Assembly: GCA_003569365.1 (NCBI GenBank)
Contig: BGOS01000006.1
Location: 205,198 to 269,197 of the forward strand
Origin: Anaerolineaceae bacterium
GTDB taxonomy: Bacteria > Chloroflexota > Anaerolineae > Anaerolineales > UBA11657
Direction: 5' to 3'
Length of the DNA: 64,000 nt
The position numbers were made by a program, and so were the translations under genes. Of this stretch, positions 18,015-26,682 are shown piece after piece. Below the pieces are notes generated by a model. The model did not search any database, was not told the DNA's origin, and worked only from the letters and a program-made list of their open reading frames with translations. Within the stretch, counting starts at the first letter, position 1; every line of letters starts with the position of its first letter.

Positions 18015-18056
18015 TTAGGCATGCCTAAATTTTACCAGCTGCGCCGGATCTGTCAA
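18015..18056 (-). promoter_or_regulatory. feo operon promoter with DtxR/IdeR-like operator
   Basis: On the minus strand, TTGACA (18051-18056), a 16-bp spacer and TAAAAT (18029-18034) form a good sigma-70-type promoter. Immediately after the -10 box is the perfect 14-bp palindrome TTAGGCATGCCTAA (18015-18028), placed over the expected transcription start. The TTAGG...CCTAA arms match the general DtxR/IdeR/MntR box pattern. Repressor binding here would block initiation of the dtxR-feoA / feoB operon. Confidence 0.75.
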
Positions 18057-18166
18057 GCCAGCTTTGGGCTGCCGGCCACACTGGCTGCGGGCTTATAAAC
18101 TAATGTAAAAGCAGACCGCAGCCGATGATTGTGCTATATTGCGCAGTGTCGGCTGGCTGGTGATGC

Positions 18167-18373
18167 GTGACCCAAGTTGCCCTAAATTGTGAAACATCTT
18201 TCTGGCTGCTGACGGCAGCGGCCGTGTTGGGCTACCTTGCGCTCGATGCCCTGCTTGAAATGGAGTGGAGGCTTTTCCTCGTGCGCGAAAATGTGCCGGT
18301 AATTATTATGCTGGGCGGCGTAGCCGTGTGCCTGGCAATGCTGGTGCCTGCCGGGTATGGCTGCATCATCTAA
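18167..18373 (+). CDS. possible small membrane protein
   Basis: Open frame of 68 residues, GTG start, with two hydrophobic stretches (FWLLTAAAVLGYLALDALL and VPVIIMLGGVAVCLAMLVP) joined by a charged loop. It overlaps the next gene by 17 nt. It is not a family I recognise. Coding potential is modest and no strong ribosome site is seen, so it may be spurious. The rest of the 374-bp gap between the feo operon and the propeller gene holds the feo promoter/operator and nothing else I can identify. Confidence 0.35.
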   Translation: MTQVALNCETSFWLLTAAAVLGYLALDALLEMEWRLFLVRENVPVIIMLGGVAVCLAMLVPAGYGCII

Positions 18374-20246
18374 GCCGCGCGCAGCCGGCCCGCCCGGCGC
18401 AGACCGAAACTCCGGCCGTGAGCATCGGCGACCGGCCGGCGCGCTTTTGGCGGGCGCGTTGTTGCTGCTCGCCAGCATCGCGTGCAACCCGCCCCAGTTT
18501 TTGGTGGATGCAATCGGCAGCCCGCCGCAGGCGCTGGCAGTGATCGTGTTCACACTCACGCCAACTCCATCGCAAACGCTGACCCCGACGCCCACCCCCA
18601 CTGCCACGCTTGGCCCGCTGCCCACGCCGGCGCCCACTGGATTTATTGGCCGCATTGCGTTTGTGTCAGACCTGGAAGGCAATGCGGAAATTTACGTTAT
18701 GGGATCCACAGGTGCCGGCCGCTCACGCCTCACCAATAATCCGGCAGCTGACAGCGACCCGGCTTGGTCTCCCAACATCGCCCAAATTGCTTTTGCCACT
18801 GACCGCGATGGCAACAGCGAAATTTATCTGATGAATTCGGATGGCAGCGAGCAGACCAACCTCAGCAACACTCCCGGCAATGACTACGATCCCACGTGGC
18901 AACCGGATGGCAAGCGCATCGCATTTGTGTCCTACCGCGATGGCAACGCTGAAATTTATGTGATGAACAGGGATGGCTCGGAGCCAGTGCGCCTCACCAA
19001 CAACGCCGTGCAAGACCTGAGCCCCGCCTGGTCGCGCGACGGCAAGCGCATTGCGTTTGCCTCCATTCGTGACGGGAACTTTGAGATCTACTCGATGAAC
19101 CCGGATGGCTCTGACCAGCTGCGCCTGACCGACAGCGGCGGAGAAGATCTGCAGCCGGCCTGGTCGCCAAAGTCTGACCGGATCACATTTGCATCGCGGC
19201 GCGACGGCAACTACGAAATTTACATGATGGCAGCAGATGGCACGAACCCCGTGCGCATGACGAACTCAGCGGCCGACGAATCTTATCCAACATGGTCGCC
19301 GGATGGCGTACGGCTGGCGTTCGCCAACAATTCCGTTGGCAAGAACGAACTCTTCTCCATGTATTCGCAGGGCTCAGAAGCGCAAAACATGAGCAATGTC
19401 TTCTCTGCCAATGACGACAATGCGGACTGGTCGCCCAGCCCGGCGCGCCTTGTGATGGCATCCTCCCAACAGGACGGCAACTACGACATGTGGTTAATCA
19501 AGTCCGATGCCCCGGGCGCAGTGCGCGTTTCCGCCAATGCTGCAAGCGACCGCAGCCCGGCGTTCGCGCCCGACGGCAACAAAATTGCAATGTATTCCTT
19601 CCGCGACCAGAATGCGGAGATCTATACGATGAACCTGGATGGCACCGACCAGAAGCGCATCACGGACAGCGTTTATTCTGACAAGCAGCCCACGTGGGCG
19701 CCCGATGCCAGCCGGCTGGCCTTTGTGAGCGAGCGTGGCGGCAATGCTGAGATCTACACCATGAGCCCGCAGGGCACTGAGTTGCAGCGCCTCACGAACA
19801 CCGCAGCCAAGGAGGGTTCGCCGGATTGGTCGCCGTTGGGCTCTGAGATCGTTTTTTGGTCTGACCGCGACGGCAATATGGAGCTGTACGTGATGGACGC
19901 TTACGGACATTTTCAGGCGCGCCTGACGAACGACCCGGCAACCGATATGGACCCCGTGTGGTCGCCACGCGGTGACCAGGTTGCGTTCTCTTCCAACCGC
20001 TTTGGCGATTTTGAGATCATGCTGCTCACCGTCGAGACTCTTGAAACCGTGCGCCTGACGGTTGCCCGTGGCGACGACTTCTCGCCCACCTGGTCCGCAA
20101 GCGGTGACCAGATTGCATTTTCTTCCAATCGCAGCGGCACCTTCAAGATTTACATGATGAGCAGCACCGGCGACGCACAAGTCATGATCAGCAATCCGGA
20201 GTCCATCGGCGATGACATTGAGCCGGACTGGCAGCCGGTGCAATGA
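18357..20246 (+). CDS. TolB-like PD40/WD40 beta-propeller protein, exported
   Basis: Exported protein of 629 residues. An N-terminal hydrophobic segment ends at LASIAC, a plausible though non-ideal lipobox. A Thr/Pro-rich linker (TPTPSQTLTPTPTPTATL) follows, then twelve PD40-type repeats of the form (R/Q)IAF-x-S-x-RDGN-x-EIY-x-M-x-x-DG, each ending in a (P/D)-x-WSPDG-like turn. Twelve repeats would make two six-bladed propellers or one large one. Probably anchored outside the cytoplasmic membrane as a protein- or glycan-binding scaffold. No catalytic domain is seen. Confidence 0.85.
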   Translation: MAASSKPRAAGPPGADRNSGREHRRPAGALLAGALLLLASIACNPPQFLVDAIGSPPQALAVIVFTLTPTPSQTLTPTPTPTATLGPLPTPAPTGFIGRIAFVSDLEGNAEIYVMGSTGAGRSRLTNNPAADSDPAWSPNIAQIAFATDRDGNSEIYLMNSDGSEQTNLSNTPGNDYDPTWQPDGKRIAFVSYRDGNAEIYVMNRDGSEPVRLTNNAVQDLSPAWSRDGKRIAFASIRDGNFEIYSMNPDGSDQLRLTDSGGEDLQPAWSPKSDRITFASRRDGNYEIYMMAADGTNPVRMTNSAADESYPTWSPDGVRLAFANNSVGKNELFSMYSQGSEAQNMSNVFSANDDNADWSPSPARLVMASSQQDGNYDMWLIKSDAPGAVRVSANAASDRSPAFAPDGNKIAMYSFRDQNAEIYTMNLDGTDQKRITDSVYSDKQPTWAPDASRLAFVSERGGNAEIYTMSPQGTELQRLTNTAAKEGSPDWSPLGSEIVFWSDRDGNMELYVMDAYGHFQARLTNDPATDMDPVWSPRGDQVAFSSNRFGDFEIMLLTVETLETVRLTVARGDDFSPTWSASGDQIAFSSNRSGTFKIYMMSSTGDAQVMISNPESIGDDIEPDWQPVQ

Positions 20247-20390
20247 TGGGCGGCGGGCAGCAGCCCCAAGCCGGCAGCCGCCGCTTCGAAGTGAGTTGAA
20301 GCGCGCTTGCGAAGACAACAGCGCCCGCGCATTTCCATTTTAGCTTCAGCCTCAAACCAAACCTGGCGAAGTTTATAATGCCGCGCTCAA

Positions 20391-21929
20391 TTGGTGATCG
20401 TGATTAATCTGCACCGTGGATATTTTTTTGCAGTGGGTGTGGCGCTGCTGGCCGCGGGCTGCGTAACGGCGCAGGCCGCCATGCCACAGCCGGCCCGCAA
20501 CGTGGTGCCAGCTGCGGCAACTGCGGAGCCCACCGCTACAACACCGGCGCCGACGCCGGTGCCCACTTTGCCGCCACCCACACCGACGGTGGCTGCTCCG
20601 GCGGCGGAGAGTGCCACAGATAATTTTTATCGCTCACAGCCGGGGGACACGGTGCCCGCGCTCGCGGGGCGCTTCGGGGTGTCAGAGGGTGATCTGCGCG
20701 CATCCAACCCAACTCTGCCAATGACCGGCGGGCTGGTGGCGCCCGGATCCAAGTTGCTGGTGACGATGTTTGATTTTGGCATGGCGCCGCAACCGCAGGT
20801 CATTCCCGACAATGCTTTTGTGTACGGGCCGCTGCAGGATTTGTATCCGGTGACCAATGATGCCGCGCAAGCCAGCCCATGGCTGGCATCCGTGCGGGAC
20901 AAGGACGGTGACACCTATCGCGCCGATGGCTGGCAGGTGCTGCAAAAAGCGGCGCGCACCTACTCCATCAATCCGCGTTTGTTGCTGGCTCTGCTGGAAT
21001 ACGAGTCCGGGTTGTACACCGGCAACACGCCCACCAAGGAACAAGAGGCATATCCGTTTGGATTGAGGGACTGGCAGGATGCAGGTTTTTCAAATCAGGT
21101 GCGCGCCACAGCCCTGTTGTTAAACGAGGGCTACTACGGGTGGCGGGCCGGCACGCTGCGGTCTTTGACGCTGGCAGACGGCTGGGTGTGGCGGCTGGAC
21201 CCGCGCTTGAATGCGGGCAGCGTTGCGCTTTATAACCTGCTGGCACAATTCAGCTCACTGCCGGAGTTCGAGCGCGCGGTGGGTCCAATGGGAGTTAAGG
21301 CAACGCTGCAATCCCTGTTTGGCGAGGCAGCGCCCTACAACGTGGACTTGCTGCCCGCTACCTTGCAGCAGCCCCAATGGCAGCTGCCCTTCACCGATGG
21401 CGTGATTTGGAATTTCACCGGCGGCCCGCACCCCGTAATCGGCGACTCACAACCGTGGGGCGCAATTGACTTTGCGCCCGGCCTCACTTACGCCGGCTGT
21501 GACATTTCCGGGGACTGGGTGGTGGCCGTTGCAGACGGCGTAGTGGCGCGGATTAGCGATGGTGTCCTGATGCTGGACCTGGACGGCGATGGCCGGGAAA
21601 CTACGGGTTGGGTGATGATGTATGTTCATATGGAAGTGGACACCGTGAATATCATTGAGGGCAAGCAAGTGCGGGCGGGCACGCGCTTGGGCCATCCCGG
21701 CTGCGCAGGCGAAACGCGCTCTACCAGCACACACGTGCATCTGGCGCGCAAGTACAACGGCGAGTGGATCGCTGCTGATGGCCCGCTGCCATTTGAGCTG
21801 GGCGGTTGGCGCGCCATCGCCGGCGCAAAAATATATCAGGGGAAGCTGGTGAGCGCCCGGCTGGGGTCCGAGTTGGAAGCGTGCATGTGCGTAGCTGACA
21901 ATCAAGTGCTGAGCGCGTCTGTGCCGTGA
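20391..21929 (+). CDS. LysM and M23-family peptidase lipoprotein, variant metal site
   Basis: Cell-surface lipoprotein of 512 residues with lipobox LLAAGC, a Pro/Thr-rich linker, a LysM domain (YRSQPGDTVPALAGRFGV) near residues 80-125, a central helical region and a C-terminal M23 LytM-like domain. The M23 HxH motif is HVHLARKYNG and an upstream His is in MYVHM. The first metal ligand His of H-x3-D is replaced by Trp (PWGAIDFAP). It may bind peptidoglycan without cleaving it, or use a different ligand. The first codon is TTG, with GTG codons just after, so the start is uncertain by a few residues. Confidence 0.82.
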   Translation: MVIVINLHRGYFFAVGVALLAAGCVTAQAAMPQPARNVVPAAATAEPTATTPAPTPVPTLPPPTPTVAAPAAESATDNFYRSQPGDTVPALAGRFGVSEGDLRASNPTLPMTGGLVAPGSKLLVTMFDFGMAPQPQVIPDNAFVYGPLQDLYPVTNDAAQASPWLASVRDKDGDTYRADGWQVLQKAARTYSINPRLLLALLEYESGLYTGNTPTKEQEAYPFGLRDWQDAGFSNQVRATALLLNEGYYGWRAGTLRSLTLADGWVWRLDPRLNAGSVALYNLLAQFSSLPEFERAVGPMGVKATLQSLFGEAAPYNVDLLPATLQQPQWQLPFTDGVIWNFTGGPHPVIGDSQPWGAIDFAPGLTYAGCDISGDWVVAVADGVVARISDGVLMLDLDGDGRETTGWVMMYVHMEVDTVNIIEGKQVRAGTRLGHPGCAGETRSTSTHVHLARKYNGEWIAADGPLPFELGGWRAIAGAKIYQGKLVSARLGSELEACMCVADNQVLSASVP

Positions 21930-21938
21930 GATTGAAGC

Positions 21939-22787
21939 ATGCCGGCCGCTAATTTCATTTTTGGGACGGTTGGCGCACCCACCTCCACGCCGCCAAAACC
22001 CGGCGGCTCCGCCGGGGCAGTGCAGCAAATGAAAGCGCTCGGCCTTGGCACGCTGGAGCTGGGCTGGGTGCAATCCGTGCGCGTTACGCCCGCAACCTGC
22101 GCGCTAATTGCAGCCACCGCCAAACAACACAGCCTGCCGCTCAGTGTGCATGCGCCTTACTTCATTAACTTGAACGCAAAAAAAGATGAGTGGCCCAACA
22201 GCCGCAAGCGCCTGATGGATGCAGCGCACTTTGGCAATCTGGCTGGTGCCACGGACATCATCTTTCACCCGGGCTCCTACTTTGAGCGGCCGCAGGCGGC
22301 ACTCAAGCTCGCAATTCAGCGCCTGCGGGGCTGCGTGCGCGAGCTGCGCAAGGCGGGCAACCCCGCAACGCTGCGCCCGGAACTGATGGGCAAGAGCGCC
22401 ATGCTGGGCTCACTGGAAGATGTGCTGCAAATGGCGCTGCAGGTGCCGGGCGTGCTGCCCTGCCTCGATATTGCGCACCTGCACGCACGCGGCGGGGACG
22501 GCAGCATCAACACAACGGCGGAGTTCCGCCGTGTACTGCAGCACATGCGCACAGTGCTTGGCGCAGCTGCGCTGGGCAACATGCACATCCACATCTCCGG
22601 CATTGCCTACGGCCCCAAGGGCGAAGAGAAGCACCTGACATTTGAGGAAGGCGATTTGCGCTACCGCGATTTCCTGAAGGTGCTGGCGGAGCTGGGCTGC
22701 AGCGGGCGCATGCTGGTGGAAAGCCCGATCATGGAAACCGATGCGCTGCATCTGCAGCGCGTTTGGCGGCGCATCAATCGCGCCTGA
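21939..22787 (+). CDS. endonuclease IV-family protein (AP endonuclease fold)
   Basis: TIM-barrel protein of 282 residues of the Nfo/xylose-isomerase-like fold. Metal-ligand candidates are SVHAPYF, IIFHPGS, RPELMGK (Glu), CLDIAHLHARG (Asp and His), HIHISG and LVESP (Glu). These match the trinuclear zinc site of endonuclease IV, which nicks DNA 5' to abasic sites in base-excision repair. The ETTAGKG and HLNDSK motifs of E. coli Nfo are diverged, so specificity may differ. It starts 10 nt after the LysM/M23 gene. Confidence 0.82.
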   Translation: MPAANFIFGTVGAPTSTPPKPGGSAGAVQQMKALGLGTLELGWVQSVRVTPATCALIAATAKQHSLPLSVHAPYFINLNAKKDEWPNSRKRLMDAAHFGNLAGATDIIFHPGSYFERPQAALKLAIQRLRGCVRELRKAGNPATLRPELMGKSAMLGSLEDVLQMALQVPGVLPCLDIAHLHARGGDGSINTTAEFRRVLQHMRTVLGAAALGNMHIHISGIAYGPKGEEKHLTFEEGDLRYRDFLKVLAELGCSGRMLVESPIMETDALHLQRVWRRINRA

Positions 22788-22824
22788 GCCCGGGCATTAC
22801 GCGCGCCTCGCGTGCGCCCCGCAC

Positions 22825-23991
22825 TTGCCACAAATTAACCCCGCGCAGGTAACCGAACTGGCACAGCAGCTGGTGCGGCTGCCCGGCGAAGCTGGTGATG
22901 AGCAGCGCGTCAGTGAATTTTTGCTGGCTGCCATGCCCGCGCTCGGCTTTGAGCGCGTGGCCATGGACGCCAATGGCAGCGTCACCGGTGAAATTGCTGG
23001 CACGCGCGCCGGACCGACGCTGCTCTTTGATGCGCACACTGACACCGTGGGCATTGCGCCGGGCGTGCCGTGGCAACAGGCGCCGCACGGCGCTGCCATT
23101 GCCAACGGCCGACTTTACGGGCGTGGCAGCACGGACATGCGCGGCGCACTGGCTGCCATGCTGGCTGCCGCTGCCGGTGTGGAGCGCAACCGGCTGGCTG
23201 GGCGCGTGGTGGTTTGCGCTTCTGTACTGGAGGAAGTGCTGGAGGGCGTGGCACTGCGTGCCGTGATGGAACGCGCACAGCCGGACTTTGTGGTTATCGG
23301 CGAGCCGAGCAACTTGCGCCTGGTGCACGGCGGCCGCGGCCGCGCAGAAATTAAACTGACCGCGATTGGCCGGCCGGGCCACACCTCCGCACCGCAGCAC
23401 GCATTGAACGCCGTGCTCGCGCTGCTGCCCGCGATGCAGGCCATCGAGGCGCTGCCCATGCCGGTGCACCCCCAGGTTGGTTCCGCAATCATTGCGCTCA
23501 CAGACATCATCTCTGAGCCGTACCCCGGCCACTCCGTGGTGCCCAGCATTTGCCGCGCCACTTATGACCGGCGCCTGCTGCCCGGCGAAACAGAATCAGA
23601 TGTACTGGCTGCGCTGACTGCACTGCAGCTGCCGGGCGGCGCGCAGCTGCAAGTGGCAATTGCAACGGGCGAATACCGTGCGTTCACCGGCAGCGTGCTG
23701 GCATGCCGCAAGTGGTTCCCGGCGTGGTACATCGAGCGCAGCCATCCATTGGTGGAAGCAGCCGCGCGCGGACTGCAGGCTGCCGGCCTCGCCGTTGAAT
23801 ATGGCACTTACAACTTTTGCACCAACGGCGCCTATAGTGCCGGCATTGCAGCCGTGCCGACGATTGGCTTTGGGCCTTCGCCGGAAGCACTTGCCCACAC
23901 TGTGGACGAGTACGTGGAGCTGGAGCAATTGCACGGCTGCGCCCGCGGCTACCGCGCCATCATCGAGAGCGTGCTGGGCGGCGACGCGTGA
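22825..23991 (+). CDS. M20-family metallohydrolase (YgeY-like)
   Basis: Zinc amidohydrolase of the M20 peptidase family. Catalytic-domain motifs are LLFDAHTDTVG, YGRGSTDMRGALAAML and VVIGEPSNLRLVHGGRGR. The dimerisation-domain sequence is GRPGHTSAPQHALNAV and the C-terminal metal region is YNFCTNGAYSAG. The CTNGxYxxG and GRGxAEI patterns recall YgeY, annotated as selenium-metabolism-linked from genome context only. The start is unclear: TTG at 22825 gives 388 residues, and an ATG at 22741 would overlap the upstream gene by 47 nt. It hydrolyses an amide or peptide bond, substrate unknown. Confidence 0.83.
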   Translation: MPQINPAQVTELAQQLVRLPGEAGDEQRVSEFLLAAMPALGFERVAMDANGSVTGEIAGTRAGPTLLFDAHTDTVGIAPGVPWQQAPHGAAIANGRLYGRGSTDMRGALAAMLAAAAGVERNRLAGRVVVCASVLEEVLEGVALRAVMERAQPDFVVIGEPSNLRLVHGGRGRAEIKLTAIGRPGHTSAPQHALNAVLALLPAMQAIEALPMPVHPQVGSAIIALTDIISEPYPGHSVVPSICRATYDRRLLPGETESDVLAALTALQLPGGAQLQVAIATGEYRAFTGSVLACRKWFPAWYIERSHPLVEAAARGLQAAGLAVEYGTYNFCTNGAYSAGIAAVPTIGFGPSPEALAHTVDEYVELEQLHGCARGYRAIIESVLGGDA

Positions 23992-24043
23992 CACAAGCCA
24001 GCAGCCCACCGCCGCGCAATGCTGCAGCGGCACGCCGCGGCGC

Positions 24044-24889
24044 GTGATCCCTTTCATTGCGGCCGGCACAAAAGGCCCGCAACTTTCTTTTGCGCACGCC
24101 AACGGCTATCCGCCCGCGGCCTACCAGCCGCTGCTCACGCTGCTGGGTGCGCAGCATCGTGTGCGCGCGCTGGCGCAGCGCCCGCTATGGCCCGGCGCCG
24201 ATCCGCAGCAGCTCAAAGATTGGAATTTGCTCGCGCATGATCTGCTGCAATTTTTAGACGAGCGCGGCACGCCGCAGGTTGTGGGCATCGGCCACTCACT
24301 GGGTGCAATTGCCACTTTACTGGCAGCGCTGCAGCGGCCGGCTGCCTTTAGCGCAGTTGTACTGCTGGATCCTGTTTTGCAGCCGCCGTTAAGCCCGCTG
24401 CAGTGGGTTGGCGCAAAATTGTTTGGCCTGGCGCGCACCCGCGCGCTTGAAGCCAGCGCGCAGCGCCGCCGCACCAGCTTTGGCAGCACGCAAGAAATGT
24501 TTGCAAACTACCGCACCAAGCCCGCATTTGCGCGCCTGAGCGACGCCGGATTGCAAGCCTATGTGGCCGCCATGGCCACTCCGGGCGCAGCCGGCACAGT
24601 GCAGCTGGCCTACCCCCCGGCTTGGGAGGCAAAAATCTACATCACACTGCCGGGCAACTTGTGGCGCAAGCTGCCACTGCTGCAAGTGCCGCTGCTCGTG
24701 GTGGGCGGCGCCGAGTCGGACACTTTCACCAGCGCAGCAGCGCAGGCAGTGGCGCAGCGCCTGCCGCATACCACCATCCGCATCGTCCCGGATGCCGGGC
24801 ACCTTGTGCCGCTGGAGCGGCCGGCGGCCGTGGCCGCGCTGATTTCGGACTTTGTGGCGCAACAGCCGGTACTGGCAACTGCCCCATAG
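24044..24889 (+). CDS. alpha/beta hydrolase
   Basis: Serine hydrolase fold, 281 residues, GTG start. The oxyanion loop is FAHANGYPPAAY, the nucleophile elbow is GIGHSLGAIA, and the late His lies in PDAGHLVPLERP, with an acid in VVGGAESDTF. There is no signal peptide, so it is cytoplasmic. It follows the M20 gene after 52 nt. HANGYP near the N-terminus is typical of an esterase/epoxide-hydrolase-like subgroup. The substrate is unknown. Confidence 0.82.
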   Translation: MIPFIAAGTKGPQLSFAHANGYPPAAYQPLLTLLGAQHRVRALAQRPLWPGADPQQLKDWNLLAHDLLQFLDERGTPQVVGIGHSLGAIATLLAALQRPAAFSAVVLLDPVLQPPLSPLQWVGAKLFGLARTRALEASAQRRRTSFGSTQEMFANYRTKPAFARLSDAGLQAYVAAMATPGAAGTVQLAYPPAWEAKIYITLPGNLWRKLPLLQVPLLVVGGAESDTFTSAAAQAVAQRLPHTTIRIVPDAGHLVPLERPAAVAALISDFVAQQPVLATAP

Positions 24890-24970
24890 TGGCACAGTTG
24901 GCAAGTCTTTTTTTCAGTATCAATCAGCTATAATTCCAACGCACATCAGAAATTCAGCAGGAGATAAATC

Positions 24971-25207
24971 ATGGCCACAAAATCCCAAAAAAGCAAGCGC
25001 AAGCCGGGCAGTGCAGCCGCAGCTGCCGCGCGCAAAGTGGCTGCTGCCAAATCCAAAGCGGCTGCAGCGCGCAAACTAGCTGCTGCCAAATCCAAAGCAG
25101 CTGCTGGCCCGCAGCCCGCAAGCTGGCTGCTGCCAAACCGAAAGCCGCTGCCGCCCGCGCAGCGCGCTCCAGCAGCCCGCGCACTCCCCAATTTAAATAT
25201 TTATTGA
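24971..25207 (+). CDS. Lys/Ala-rich leader, probably the frameshifted N-terminus of the TrpB2 protein
   Basis: Begins with a strong AGGAG site 8 nt before the ATG and encodes repeats of the type [12 protein letters not shown], like histone-H1 tails. In this frame the repeat ends at about 25106 and runs into unrelated sequence to a TGA at 25205-25207. In the next frame, from 25111, the same Lys/Ala pattern resumes ([18 protein letters not shown]) and runs without a stop into the tryptophan-synthase domain. A one-base deletion or two-base insertion near 25103-25112 would explain this. Alternatively TTGA at 25204-25207 couples two separate proteins. Confidence 0.6.
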   Translation: MATKSQKSKRKPGSAAAAAARKVAAAKSKAAAARKLAAAKSKAAAGPQPASWLLPNRKPLPPAQRAPAARALPNLNIY

Positions 25208-26550
25208 ACGAAAACCGCTTGCCAAAGGCTTGGTACAACATCAATCCGGACATGCCGGTGCCTATGAGCCCACCGCTGCATCCCGGCACCAAGCAACCGG
25301 CTGATCCGGAATTTTTGTCGGCGCTGTTTCCGATGAGCTTGATCATGCAAGAGATGAGCCCGGAGCGCTGGATTGAGATCCCCGAACCCGTGCGCGAAAT
25401 TTACCGCTTGTGGCGCCCGACGCCGATGTTCCGCGCCGTGCGGCTGGAGAAAGCGCTGGGCACGCCGGCGCATATTTATTACAAGTATGAGGGCGTGTCA
25501 CCGGCCGGCTCGCACAAACCGAACACTGCAGTGGCGCAGGCTTTTTACAACAAAGAGGCTGGCACCAAGGCGCTCACCACCGAAACCGGCGCGGGCCAGT
25601 GGGGCTCGGCGCTTTCGATGGCGTGCAAATTCTTTGGGCTTGACCTTGAAGTTTATATGGTGCGCGTGTCCTATGACTCCAAGCCGTACCGGCGCTACAT
25701 TATGGAAAGCTTTGGTGCGCAGGTTTACCCCAGCCCCAGCACAAACACCGAATACGGCCGCGGTGTTCTCGCAGCTGACCCGCACTCCAACGGCTCGCTG
25801 GGGATCGCCATCTCCGAGGCCGTGATTGCAGCCGCCAGCTCGGGCGGCGCCAAAAAGTACAGCCTTGGCTCTGTGCTTGGCCATGTGTTGATGCATCAAA
25901 CTGTGATTGGATTGGAAGCGCTGGAGCAAATGGAAATGGCTGGCGAGTATCCAGACATGGTGATTGGCTGCACCGGCGGTGGCTCCAACTTCGCCGGCTT
26001 CTGCTATCCGTTCCTGCACCAGAATCTGACCAAGGGCCACAAGACGCGCATCATTGCGGTGGAGCCGGCTGCCTGCCCCAGCCTTACCAAGGGCCGCTTT
26101 GCTTATGACTACGGCGACACGGCCGCGATGGCGCCGATTGTAAAGATGTTCACGCTTGGCCATACGTTTATGCCGCCGGGCATTCACGCCGGCGGCTTGC
26201 GCTACCACGGCATGGCGCCCAGCCTCTCCGCGCTGGTGGATGGCGGCTACATTGAGGCGCGCGCGGTTATGCAGCGCCCCACATTTGCTGCGGCGCTCGA
26301 GTTTGCCGCTTCGGAAGGCATTTTGCCCGCGCCGGAAGCTGCGCATGCGGTGCGCGCGGCTATTGATGAAGCGCTACTGTGCAAGCGCGACAATGTGAAG
26401 AAGGTGATTGCGTTCAATCTGTGCGGCCACGGCCACTTTGACATGGCAGCCTATGATGCGTACCACACCGGAAAGCTGCAGGATTACGAATATCCAGCGG
26501 CAGCCGTCAACGAGGCAATGACGCATCTGCCCCAGGTGGACTTTGCCTAG
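25204..26550 (+). CDS. trpB: TrpB2-type tryptophan synthase beta chain
   Basis: PLP enzyme joining indole and serine to make tryptophan, 448 residues from the TTG at 25204. The PLP lysine is in [12 protein letters not shown], the phosphate-binding loop is [11 protein letters not shown], and the start of the domain is [12 protein letters not shown]. Length and the [17 protein letters not shown] segment mark the TrpB2 group, which often works without TrpA. No trpA is nearby. The TTG start overlaps the TGA of the Lys/Ala-rich leader. The true protein probably begins at 24971 if the frameshift is an error. Confidence 0.92.
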   Translation: MNENRLPKAWYNINPDMPVPMSPPLHPGTKQPADPEFLSALFPMSLIMQEMSPERWIEIPEPVREIYRLWRPTPMFRAVRLEKALGTPAHIYYKYEGVSPAGSHKPNTAVAQAFYNKEAGTKALTTETGAGQWGSALSMACKFFGLDLEVYMVRVSYDSKPYRRYIMESFGAQVYPSPSTNTEYGRGVLAADPHSNGSLGIAISEAVIAAASSGGAKKYSLGSVLGHVLMHQTVIGLEALEQMEMAGEYPDMVIGCTGGGSNFAGFCYPFLHQNLTKGHKTRIIAVEPAACPSLTKGRFAYDYGDTAAMAPIVKMFTLGHTFMPPGIHAGGLRYHGMAPSLSALVDGGYIEARAVMQRPTFAAALEFAASEGILPAPEAAHAVRAAIDEALLCKRDNVKKVIAFNLCGHGHFDMAAYDAYHTGKLQDYEYPAAAVNEAMTHLPQVDFA

Positions 26551-26564
26551 ATCTGGCGCGTATG

Positions 26565-26593
26565 TTGCGCGCTGCAATGCATGCAGCGCGCAA
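26565..26593 (+). terminator. strong hairpin after trpB
   Basis: Perfect 12-bp inverted repeat, TTGCGCGCTGCA (26565-26576) and TGCAGCGCGCAA (26582-26593), with a 5-nt loop, 15 nt after the trpB stop. There is no T-run after it, so it may be a weak or Rho-assisted terminator or an mRNA stabiliser. Confidence 0.45.
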
Positions 26594-26682
26594 GATGCGC
26601 CGGGCCAACATCGCGCCGCGCGCCAGCCGGAAGCAGCGGGTTTCCGGGGCTGCGCAAATTTATTCGCACGGGAACTTACAAC

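Noticed and set aside
22741..23991. YgeY-like hydrolase as evidence of selenium metabolism supporting the Sec call
   Set aside because: The link of YgeY to selenium rests on genome context in other species, so it adds no real weight here.
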